Below, piece after piece: positions 22,940-39,353 of a DNA stretch of 64,000 bases. The notes beneath the pieces are model-generated. The model ran no database searches and was not told where the DNA came from. It was given only the letters and a program-made list of their open reading frames with translations. Position 1 is the stretch's first letter. The number at the start of each line of letters is the position of its first letter. This stretch comes from Mrakia gelida (Eukaryota; Basidiomycota; Tremellomycetes; Cystofilobasidiales; Mrakiaceae), in contig BRON01000002.1 of the NCBI GenBank assembly GCA_024345305.1, positions 1,736,001 to 1,800,000 of the forward strand. The letters run 5' to 3'. The translations under genes were made by a program, and so were the position numbers.

Positions 22940-25043
22940 ATGACCGAAACTCACAACATGGTGAGCCCTGCTCGATTCGAGGTCGCGGAGAAGCTCGAAG
23001 CTCACCATCTCGTTCTTCCTCCCCTCCTTTCCTTCCTTCTCTTAGTCCTACGTCCGCCTTGGGAACTCGGGACTCAAGGTCTCCAAGATCATCCTGTGAG
23101 CTCGCTCCGACATCGTTTGCGTCTTCGATCTTGAGCTGACTCCTTCTCTCGATGCGAAAAACAGAGGAACAATGAGTGAGCTTCACCCATCTCGACTGAC
23201 GCTCTTCTCCGTCGAGTCCTGCACTCGAAGGAGCCCTGCCACGATCCGTCTCGTGAGCTCTAGAGGAGCTGACTGCCTTCACCTTTCGTCTAATTCACAG
23301 CCTACGGAGATCCACTCTGGCAGGGTTGGGTTTTGAAGGAGGAAGAGTCGGTGAGTCCAAGTCGACCTCCACCTTCGTCTTCTCTCGCGAAAGCTCACCC
23401 TTCCGTCTATCTTTCCTGTTTCGTCTTCAGCTTCCACACTTCAAGCTCGCGTACGACAAGGGAGTCAACACCTGGGACACCGCTCCAGTTTACAGCCACG
23501 GAGCCTCCGAGATCATCGTCGCAAAGGCGATCCAGAAGTATAACATCCCTCGAGAGAACCTCGTCATCTTAACCAAGGTATTCGGAGTCGTCCACTCTAC
23601 TCCCGAGGGAGTTCCTATCGTCTCAGGAGTCGAGAAGTTCCCTAACCAGCACGGATTGTCGAGGTGAGAACCGCGTTTCGTCCCACTTCGTTCGTGTTCG
23701 GTCGCTGAGCGTCCTTCGTCGTCTCTTCTAGGAAAAACATCTTCTCGTCTGTCGACGCCTCCCTCCATCGTCTCCAGCTTGAGTACATTGACGTCCTCCA
23801 AGTCAGTGCAAACTCCATCGTCGTCTTTGTTCGCTGGAGATCTTTCTCGCTGGCCTCGCCTCGACCCTTGCGCGTCGCTCACATCTGCCACTCTCCCTCC
23901 TCTCCAGTGCCATCGTTTCGATTACGACACTCCCATCGAGGAGACCATGCAAGCCCTTCACGACGTCGTCCAGACCGGCAAGGTTCGCTACATCGGAATG
24001 AGCTCGTAAGTCGCTCGGTTCTCAACGTAATCGCGTTCTCCCTCGTTCTCGCATCCTCTCTCTCCCTGACCCGCTCTCTCGCTTCTGTGTCTCACAGCTG
24101 TTTCGCATACCAATTCCACGCGATGCAGAACTACGCGATTAACAACAAGCTCACTCCCTTCATCTCCATGCAAGACTGTAAGCAGCCCTCCCCTCTTCTT
24201 CGTCTCGTCGTTTCGGTTCGGTGTTTCGCTGACCGTCGACGCGCTCCTTCGTTCTTCGCCTCGCTTCATTCAAGACCACAACGCCATCTACCGAGAAGAG
24301 GAGCGAGAGGTCTTCCCTACCTGCAAGCACTTCGGCATGGGCATCATCCCTTGGAGTCCTATCGCTCGAGGAGCTTTGGCTCGTCCCGTTTCTGGAGAGG
24401 CGACGACGAGGTCCGAGAAGGATCCGTTCGTTTTGCTGCTCTTCTTGGTTGTTCGCGCGTCCCACCTCGACCTTCTACTGACTCGGTGATTTTTGCCTGT
24501 TTCACCTACAGGAACTACAAAGGACGAGGACTCGACAAACCTGACGAGTCGACCAAGAAGATTATCAACGCGTTCGTCGTCTCTCCCTCTCACTCCTCCC
24601 TTGTTCTCATTCTAACCTCCCCTTCCGTCCCTCTTCACATCACAGAGTCGAAGCCATCGCCAAGAAACGAGGTATCTCAATGGCGCAAGTCAGTGTCGCT
24701 TGGAGTCTCGCGTGAGTCGTCCATCTCCGTCGACCTTTCGCTCCCCCGTCCTTTCGCTCGTCTGTTCCCTCAAGCTCACGTCTTCGCTTTCGTTCTCGTT
24801 TTCTTCAGTCAACCCGGAGTCACGGCTCCCATCATCGGCAGCACCTCTCTCGCTCATCTCGAGGATCTCATCGAAGCCATCCACGTCAAGCTCACACCCG
24901 AGGAGATCGAAGAGATCAACGAGCCTTACACTCATCGAGCTATCGTGCGTTGAACTCTCCTCGTCCGGTCCCCCTCCGTGCGATTCACAACGCTGACCTT
25001 GCTTCTACCTTCCCGTTGGGACGTATAGATCGGTCACACCTAA
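22940..25043 (+). CDS. Aldo/keto reductase
   Basis: This is an NADPH-dependent aldo/keto reductase with a TIM-barrel fold, of the YajO/versiconal-reductase-like (Tas) group. Exons give [27 protein letters not shown] (an 11-nt exon at 23165-23175), [12 protein letters not shown], then [18 protein letters not shown] with the catalytic Asp and Tyr. Next come LVILTKVFG (catalytic Lys), [30 protein letters not shown] with the catalytic His, [23 protein letters not shown], and the cofactor segment [19 protein letters not shown]. It ends RAIIGHT at TAA 25041, after a final short exon. The protein is about 350 aa. Substrate cannot be inferred from sequence; roles range from aldehyde detoxification to secondary metabolism, and no biosynthetic cluster surrounds it. 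It converges on VMA1, with about 240 bp between stop codons. Confidence 0.9.
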
Positions 25044-25283
25044 GCTTGCTTCGCCTCTCATTTTTCCTGCTCGCTTTGCTCAGTTTACGATTACGACCTT
25101 CTTCTCTCCTTCTCTCTTTCTCTTTCTTCTTTGCTCGCCCTGCTCTCAACTCGCTTGAGCAAATGTACGTACTTCCGAGTCAGGGGTCATCAAAGAAAAC
25201 AAGCTGTGTGTAGAAGAGAAAGAAACTAGAGAGAGGGTAGAAAGAAAGATACGAGAGAGAGAGAGAAAGCAACGCGTCGTCGT

Positions 25284-29188
<3,905 letters not shown>

Positions 29189-29328
29189 GTTGTTGTATAG
29201 ATTTAGGGGGGTTGGTGGATGGGTGGGTGGGTGTTGGAAGCGAAACCACTTGGGTTTTGGACGTTCGATTCGAAGACCCTGCTTGCGATCCGTACCCACC
29301 ACCATCTCCCCTTCCCCATCCTTCAATC
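29189..29328. promoter_or_regulatory. Very short divergent promoter, VMA1 / RPT1
   Basis: Only 140 bp lie between the VMA1 and RPT1 start codons. The stretch holds a tandem GGGTG-type run (about 29213-29231) and a pyrimidine-rich tract before RPT1. I do not see the proteasome PACE element (GGTGGCAAA) in either orientation. Confidence 0.55.
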
Positions 29329-32019
<2,691 letters not shown>

Positions 32020-32510
32020 AGCAGTAGTACGCATAGGAGCTTCTTCTCGAGAGAGGTGGCTGGACGTTATGACCATGGTTTTCGCTTTCCTCATCCATCG
32101 TCACAGAAAAGGAAGATCCGGACGCGAGCGAGAGAAGGGGGATCGACGACGTCGTTTTTCCTTCGTTCCGCGACGACCTAGACGACGACTCTGACGACGT
32201 GTTTTCTTTTGCTTCTCAGAAGGGCCCAGGCCTTCTTCAGAGACTATAATTTAACTCATCAGGGTCAGTCCGATGTCCGAGCCACGATGGAAGGCGGGAC
32301 GCCGTCAGTCAGGTACGGAATAATTCCCCTCCGCTCTCCTCCTCGAACTTGGCTGGTTCAGGTTTCTCTCCCTCTCTCTTTCCTTCACACACCAACGAAC
32401 ACTCTCCTTCCGACTCCAACCCAAACCCAACCCTCCTAGATCGCGCCGAACTTAACACATTGGCGGACCTCCTCCTCCTCCCTCCTCCTCTCCTCTCCTC
32501 GCTCGCCGAC

Positions 32511-35500
32511 ATGGAGGGTTGGCTCCAGGCACTCCCGAGAGACTTCAACTTCAACTCCTCTCCCACCACCGACTTTTCCTCTTACCCCTCAGGAGGAGGT
32601 TTCGCCATCGACGGAAACGACACGAGCATCGGACAGATGAGCCACCCTCACAGCGTCAACGTCGCTGCTTCCGTTGGACAGGCAGTCGAGCTCGTCCTTT
32701 GCTTGATGTCGATCTGCATGGGTCTGTGGATCTTCTTGCCCTCGATCTTGAGGAGTAACGAACGGACGTTGAGGTTTCAGTTGATCATTGGGTTGAGCTG
32801 TAGTGATTTCTTTCTGGCGTGAGTGACTTCGTTTGGCCTTTGTTCGAGGGAGGGAGGGAGGGAGAGGTCGAGGTCGAGGTCGAACTGACGAGGGTCCTTC
32901 CCCCGTTTCTCCGCACACAGGACGCTCTCTTTCTCCGAGGTGATTGTCGCTATGGCTGGGAAACATCCTGGGACTGGATCTATCGCTTGGTGAGTCGAGG
33001 GAAGGGGGAGAAGAGGAGGAGACGAGAGACGCGACGAATCGATCGAAGTTTGTCCCAGCTCGAAGCTCACCCGCCTCCCCTCCTTCCTTGCTTTCTTCGC
33101 AGCGACATCACCGGCTTCCTCACCAGCACCTTCGTCTTCGCTCAGTACCTCTGGGCTATCGCCATGGCCTCAGCGACCTTCCTTCTTCTTCGGAAACCAA
33201 CCTCTCCGACGACGGCGTGGATGTCGGCGAATTGGGGGTGGGCGTGGGTCGTTTTCTACACGATTTCGTTCTCGCAGGTGAGCCCAACCTCCTCTGCCCT
33301 CTTTCTGAGTAGCTCGAGCTCACGATGTGCTTCCTCTTCGTGTCTCAGGCTGGGATCTGGTGGAGTAAGAGTCGCTACGAGCTCGCGGGAGGATGTGAGT
33401 CGAACACAACATTTCGCTAACCTCTCGCTTCGCTCCCTCGAATGTTTCGTCCCTCGTCTCGCGCTCTGAAGCTAACGGTATTCACTTTGTCCCTTCTTTA
33501 GTCTGTTACTATGTTCGTACCTCTTCTCGCTTTGCCTCTCGAGCTCTTCAGAGCAACTGACGTCCCTTTGCTTCGCGTCAAAAACAGGGAGAGCAGAACG
33601 CGTTGGGAGGAGACTTGATTCAACTCATCGCTCGAGCCCTCGTCCTGGTCATCGTTTCTTCTCTCTACGCCAACCTCTTTGTGAGCATAGATTCTCGATC
33701 CTCAGTCGTCTACCGTAGACCTGACCTTCGTTACTCTCTTCGTTCCAGCTCTTCCTCCGTCGTCCCTCCATCGGAATCGCAGGTTGCGCGTCGAACACAA
33801 ACTCCCGTCGTCCAAGCGCCAACACTCAAGCCTCTCAGCACTCTGGACCTGGAGATGACGCTCCCGAACAGGCTCCTTGGGAGCAGATCGACTTAGGATT
33901 CCAGATCGAGGAGGAGACGTTGCCGGAGAAGTTGAAGCGACTCTCCCAACCGACGCTGAGCGAGTTGGGCACTCCTCTGCGACCGGATCTTCAGGTGGAG
34001 ATTCCTTTCCGATGAGAGTACTTCGCTCCAGACGTCGAGACGGCACCGACCCCTTCGAGCACGAGGTCGACAACAGCACCAGCAGCAGTGGCAGCGTCGA
34101 CACCACGAACTCCTCCTCCCTCCCCTCCCAAACTCTTCGCTCTCTCCTTCTCCTTCGGGAACCCAACCACTCCGGCTCCCCGACCTGCCGAAGTATCACC
34201 CATGGATTCACCCAAAGCCACCTACCACACTCCTCCTCGTCGATCCTCCCTCGCTCGACACCATCGTCCATCGATCAGCGACTCGTCAAGTTACGCCTCT
34301 CCTCCTCGACGAGTCTCGTTCTCCTTCGCTCCCCTCGGACCAACAGGGACCTCCCCCGACATTGAAGCCTTCACCCCTCCTGCCTTCGTGCCTCCTTCCT
34401 TCGCCGACTTCACGTTCGGAAGGCCAGTCGTCGCACTCATGGAATCGTCGTCGTTCTCGTCGGACGGAACGAACGAGAACGCGTCTGAACCCACCCCCTC
34501 TCCCACCTCCCACAACCTCCTCTCTTCCCCCTCTTCTCGACGATTCTCCCTCCCTACCTCCTCTCTACTCCTCTCCAACCATGCTCCTACAGTCGGAGCC
34601 TCTCGACTTCGTCATCTACCTCCCTCCTCCCTCCGACGATCGTCCCTCCCCATCTCGTCGCTGGATCCCATCGTCCCTCCCACCACCTACGCAGCTCAAG
34701 AAGCCTCCCCAGCCAACTACCCAGCCCTATTCCCTCGTCGAACCTCCCTGGTAGCTCACCTCGCCGAGGCTCAACTCGTCCTCCTCGCTCGAGGTAGTCC
34801 GGAATCGCGTCGAGAATCCTGCGACTCAGCAACGACGGCGTTCGACTCGCTTCCCTCCCCAACCGAGGGGACCAAGATCATGGGAGGAGGATCCAGCTGC
34901 AACGGCTCCGAAGATTCTTCCAAATCCTTCGTCACGGATCGTCGTCGTTCAGTCCCCGTTCTCCATTGTCAGGAATCGGACGGATCGACGGGAACGACCT
35001 CGACAGGTCAAGGATCTGGCAACTCGTTCTGCTCGCCTACCTCCTCCTCCGTCAGGTCCTCCACTCCTCACCCCAAGTCCATGGAGAACTCCTCGTCCTC
35101 GTCCTCGGCCGAGAAGGAAGAGAAGATCCCTCCTCCTCCCATCGTTCCTCGACACGCTTCAACTGTCTCGTCGGCGGACACGCTCACGGAGGATCCACCT
35201 TCAAAGTCGGAACATCCCAACCTCCCCAAGAGGAAGTCGTTTACTCGTCGACAGACTCTCGCGGAGATGTCTCCCAGCCACGTCGAGGATGCGAGGAGCG
35301 TGTTTGAGGGGCCGAGCAAGGCGACCTACATGAAGAGGAAGGCGTCGCAGCTCATGGTCTATCTGCCCACGGCGGTGAGTCTTCTCCACTTTCTCGAACG
35401 CGTCGAGAGCGCCGTACTAACTCGAGCTCGTTCTCGGATTCATCAACAGTACCTCTTCATGTTCGTCGTCTTCCTCGCTCGCTTCATCGACGATCGGATG

Positions 35501-35866
35501 CATCCCAGCAATCCCAACAAGGGGATTCACGCCTTGTCTCGATGGGTTCTCGTCGGTCAAGGAGTCATCAACGGGGCGATCTAGTGCGTCTTTCGTTTCC
35601 CTCTCTCTCTGCACCTCTAACCCTCCTTCTTCTCGAAGCTGACTCTGCCCCTCTTTCTCTCTTTCGCCAGCGGAATCGTCGAACACCGAGCACGAACGTC
35701 CATCCGGAACATGGAGAAGGCAGACGAGGAGCGTCGAATCGAGGAGGAGAAGATCATCCGAGCTGCAGAGACTCAGGCGATGGTCGTGATCAACACTGCG
35801 AGGAGGGAGACCAAGTTGAGGAGGCAGGAGTTGTCGGATGAGTCGGATGGGGAGGGGGAGAGGTAG
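32511..35866 (+). CDS. Class-E-like seven-transmembrane receptor with in-frame TGA in third loop
   Basis: This looks like a Git3/Dictyostelium cAMP-receptor-like GPCR. The N-terminus MEGWLQALPRDFNFNSS is extracellular-type. TM1 is VELVLCLMSICMGLWIFLPS; TM2 includes FQLIIGLSCSDFFLATLSF; TM3 follows SIACDITGFLTSTFVFAQY; TM4 includes WMSANWGWAWVVFYTISFS; TM5 is LIQLIARALVLVIVSSLYA. Exons include an 11-nt one, TCTGTTACTAT (33502-33512). A very long Ser/Pro-rich third loop (about 400-500 aa) follows, then TM6 (LMVYLPTA, YLFMFVVFLARFIDD) and TM7 (SRWVLVGQGVINGAIYGIVE) and a charged tail ending at TAG 35864. A TGA at 34013-34015 interrupts the loop, yet the same frame stays open on both sides. A 45-nt intron from 33995 to 34039 would remove it in frame. 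Alternatives are two genes, a pseudogene, readthrough or a sequence error. Confidence 0.6.
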
Positions 35867-36342
35867 ATAACGAGGGTGGTTCGTTGAGCTTTCGGTTTCG
35901 TGGTTCGGTTTGTTTTCTCTCGTCTCGTCTCGTCTCGTCCCGTCCTGCTTCTGCTTTGCTTTTTGTTGTTCTTTTACTTTATTGGGCCCTCTGTATCGGT
36001 AGCTAGTGCTTGCTCTATCTCGTGTCTCTCTTGGTTACTCATCTCAGTACATCTAATGAGATCAGTTCGTTTCGCTTACCTCCCTTGCTCAGCCCTCCCC
36101 TCTCCTTCCCGATGAGCTCTCTCTCTCTCTTTCTCCCCTTCCTTCCCTCCACCGGACTACCAGACGACGAAGCGAAGAGTTAAAAAATCAGAAGCACTCA
36201 TCAATATGTACGCGACATTTCTCCCCTCTCCCCTTGTGCGACTCTCTCTACAACTCCCCAAAGCGACGTCGTCCTCCTCCAATCCCTCCGAGCTGCAGGG
36301 CCCTTCCCAACCGAGATCCTCCTTCGCTGATTCTGTGGTTGT
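35867..36342. other. Convergent 3' ends of receptor and COX8-like genes
   Basis: About 475 bp with no coding frame of note. It is pyrimidine-rich near 35900-35960 and 36110-36150 and should hold both 3' UTRs. Confidence 0.4.
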
Positions 36343-37011
36343 TTATTCGTCGGCCTTCTCCCACTCGGCGGGGTACCATCCGAGGTGCTATAGATCCAGA
36401 CGAGGGAAGAAAGAGCGGAACGTAAGAGGTCAGAGATCGGGCTGGGTTCCGAGAGGAAGACGACGGAAGAAGGAGGAGGGGAGGGAGGGATGAACTGACC
36501 TTGTTCTGGTTCGTTCGTGAGATTCAACCAAAAGAAAGAGTCAGCGTAACGTTAAGGCGTATATAAGGATGGGAGAGGGTATACGAACCTGCTTGTTCCT
36601 GAGAGAGGGGAAGGGAAGGGGGAGGGGAGGTCAGGGAGGGGAGAGGTGAAGGTGAACGGAAGGAGGGGAGGAAGGAGAAGGAGGAGAGAACTGACAGCTG
36701 GTAGGACATGACGGCGAAGGGAGCACAGAACCAGAAGAGCATCGTTCCGTAGAAGACAGTGAGGGTGGTTTTGGGGCTTCGGTAAGCAGCAGGAGACCAA
36801 GGTCCCCACTGGAAAGAACGACGAGAGAGAGTGAGCGCTCGCTCGGGAAGGAGGGAAGGGTGAAGCAGAGAGGAGGACGACTGACGTTCTCGGGGGTGTT
36901 GGCCTGGTGGCCTGAGCTTCGCTTGCCGAGCTTGGAGATGGGGGAGGTGAACTTCGATCCCAATCGAGGGATGGAGGAGGTCTTGGAGAGGGCAGATCGG
37001 AACATGGACAT
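36343..37011 (-). CDS. Probable cytochrome c oxidase subunit COX8/VIIc-like
   Basis: A small mitochondrial inner-membrane protein. The start MSMFRSALSKTSSIPRLGSK with following Ser/Lys/Arg-rich sequence looks like a matrix-targeting presequence. It continues HQANTPENWGPWSPAAY, then one membrane helix LTVFYGTMLFWFCAPFAVMS and YQLNKQNKHLGWYPAEWEKADE before TAA. The helix with its CAPFAVMSYQL pattern resembles the GF-IPF-A--QLKK helix of COX8/VIIc, the basis for the call (inference from pattern). Two microexons are needed: GAACAAGCAG (10 nt) and AACAAG (36500-36505, 6 nt). The branch site CTGAC and first downstream AG support each. Total about 100 aa. Other single-helix respiratory subunits cannot be excluded. 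Confidence 0.6.
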
Positions 37012-37514
37012 GGCGAGGAGGGGATGATGGAGTTGAGGTGTGAGGCCACTCGCGCGCCCTTCGCTCGTCCTCTGCCTTTCCTTTTTTTTCTTCGAGTCGG
37101 TTTCTTCTCTTTCTCTTGATCGTTCAGGCTAAGAAATAGAAGCAAGAGAGAGAGGAGAGTTTGTATCGTGATGTCGTAAAAAATCACCCGAAATCCATGA
37201 GGTCGGGATCGAGAGACGCGAGAAGACGTCGACCTCTTCAGCGACGAGGACAGAGCTATCCAGCAGGGATGTCAGACGAGATCTTCTGAAGGCGAGAGGT
37301 GAAGAGGGAGTAGTAGTAAGTCAAGAGGTTGAGCGATATCGATCAGGAAGAAACTTGAAAGGCTCACCTCGCAGCCTCGTCGGGCAACGTTTCGCGTCGA
37401 CCTCGTCGTCTCGTCGTTCTGATTCGCACGTCTTGTCCCTCCTGCAAGAAAATGAGTTTCAGAAGTCAGATATTCTCTCGGAAACAGATTCAACGAGACT
37501 GGACTCACCTGCCT
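37012..37514 (-). other. 3' UTR introns of the upstream gene and COX8-like promoter
   Basis: Just after the stop codon at 37517-37515 two minus-strand introns can be read: 37508-37442 (GTGAGT, CTGAC branch, TTGCAG) and 37367-37286 (GTGAGC, TTGAC, TTCAG), with a 74-nt exon between. They appear to lie in the 3' UTR of the gene ending at 37515. The rest, closer to 37012, is probably the COX8-like leader and promoter. Confidence 0.5.
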
Positions 37515-38986
37515 CTATCTCTTCTCCTTCTTAGCCATCTTCACAGACGCCTTCGTCGACTCCTCCTCCTCCTCGTCCACCATCGCCTTCTGCTCAAACA
37601 CCTTATCCCACATATCCTTCTGATCCTCCAACATCAACCCACTCTCCTGCAGGTTCTTCAAACACTGAATCCCAAAAGTCTCCCTGACTCGCTTCCCTTC
37701 CGTCTTCGCGAGCTTTGAGAGCTCTCGGTGTTCGTTCGAGGTCCACGAGTTCGTGACCTTCTCGATCTTGAGTAGAAGGGATTTGATCGCCTCCTGAGCT
37801 GCTTCTCGTTCCGATGTCGAGGTGGAGGGAGAGGAAGAGACGAGGAGGAGGGCTTGGAGGGCGAAGATGTTGATGAGGGGATCCGAGCCTTGTTGGAGAA
37901 GAGCTGGGTAGAGGAAGATGTTGAGGAGAGGGAGAGGGAGAGACGAGGGAGGATTATCGGCGGTAGTGGGAGTGGTGAGGGGTTGGAGGTAGTTGTGAAG
38001 TCGTGACCGATGGAATCGTACGGAGGCGGGAACAGGTTGAGTCGCGTACCACCCCAGCAGCTCCATCGGCACCCGTCCCTCCTTCGCCTTCTCGATCAAC
38101 CCATCGAGAACATTCAACGTAACCTTCGCTTCCGTGACCCCAAACGCCAGAGCTCCATCTCCTCCTAGAATCCTCTTCACCGGCACCCGTTTCAGTCCCC
38201 AGTCCTCGTCTCCCGCCTTCCGCTCGTCTTCCTCGTTCGTGAAGAACTCCCACTTCCCCTCAGCCCTGATGCACCTCAGGATCTTGTCCGAGACGCTTTG
38301 TATCGCTCGTTGAAGCTCGACCGGGTCCTTCTGAGGTGGGATCGCGAGGTGGGAGGAGAGGAGGAGGAGGAGGGTGAACGGGTCGTCGGGAGCGTATCGC
38401 TCGAGGAGAGTTTGGAGGGATCGAAGGGTGTCGAAGTAACGTAGGATACCGTCCGCGAGGAGGCGACGAGCCAGATCTCGCATGGGCTGAACGGTTTGGA
38501 GGGGTGGAAGGAGGAGGGTTCGGTATTGATCGTCGGAGAGGATGGCGATGGCTTGGTGGAAGGGCCAACGATCTGATGAGAAGGACGAGGGGATTCTGGT
38601 AAGCTCAGCCAAATTCGAAGAGAGGGCTCGAAGATCAACTCACCAACGACGACCTGCCAAGCGGCGATAGATACCTGAGGAGTGAGCTTCCCAGCCGTCT
38701 TGACCTCCCTCAATCGCTCCTTCACTCGCTCAAACTCAGTCCGATCCTTGGTGTTGGCCACGGCTCGAAACTGTTGCTGAATGGGAGGAGCTCTTGTGGG
38801 AGTTGATATCGAGAGAGAACGAGCTGAGGCCGAAGGTGATACATAGAAGTCAGGACGCTGCTCAAGGCGGGGAGGGAAAGGAGAAAGGGAAGGAGGGAAG
38901 GAGGGAACGTTGAGCTCACTCGACGAAGGAGCTGCTCCGGTTCCGAGCCTGAGCGAGCGAGCGAGACCTGATGAGGAGACGAGCAT
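37515..38986 (-). CDS. Hypothetical protein, probably mitochondrial, helical-repeat type
   Basis: Two exons, about 460 aa. The start MLVSSSGLARSLRLGTGAAPS has Arg and Ser without acids, typical of a mitochondrial presequence. The first exon goes on to EFERVKERLREVKTAGKLTPQVSIAAWQVVV. After one intron (GTGAGT to CATCAG) the second exon is a long unbroken frame, starting DRWPFHQAIAILSDDQYRTL and containing LRSLQTLLERYAPDDPFTLL, LKRVPVKRILGGDGALAFG, EAKVTLNVLDGLIEKAKEG and LLGWYATQPVPASVRFH. It ends KMAKKEKR with a basic tail. The paired-helix pattern resembles TPR/PPR-like solenoids, but I recognise no family. It is divergent from CYB2, also a mitochondrial protein. Confidence 0.7.
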
Positions 38987-39353
38987 AGTTCCAGACGATC
39001 TGCGTAGACTCTGATGGTAGGGAAGGGATTTGTATCTCCTGCGTCGAGACGGAGAGGACCGTCGAAGTAGTTGAAGGTTGGTGAGCTCGCTTTTCCTTCC
39101 CTCGAAACCTGCTTCTCGTTTGGTTGACCGTTTCAGTTTTGACTCCGAGAATTTGGCCGCTTGACCACTTTCTTGAGGCAAGAGGAGTCGGTAGCTGTCA
39201 GCGTCGCCGGCCCCATAATCGAATATTTTCTCGTCTGGCTCTTTGGCGGCGTGTGACCTGAGACGGAGGTGAACCGACAAGCTCGACAACTCAGTTCTCC
39301 TTCCTCTTTCTCGACCTCCCTCCAACCGTCACACCAATCCCACTTCGTCCAGG
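38987..39353. promoter_or_regulatory. Shared divergent promoter, mitochondrial hypothetical / CYB2
   Basis: This 367-bp stretch lies between two divergent start codons of genes that both appear to encode mitochondrial proteins. I see no named factor site. Confidence 0.4.

Noticed and set aside
37272..37508. A separate small gene ending GCEKISSDIPAG downstream of the mitochondrial hypothetical gene
   Set aside because: The spliced exons keep this frame open, but no start codon or upstream exon in phase is visible, so 3' UTR introns are the simpler reading.
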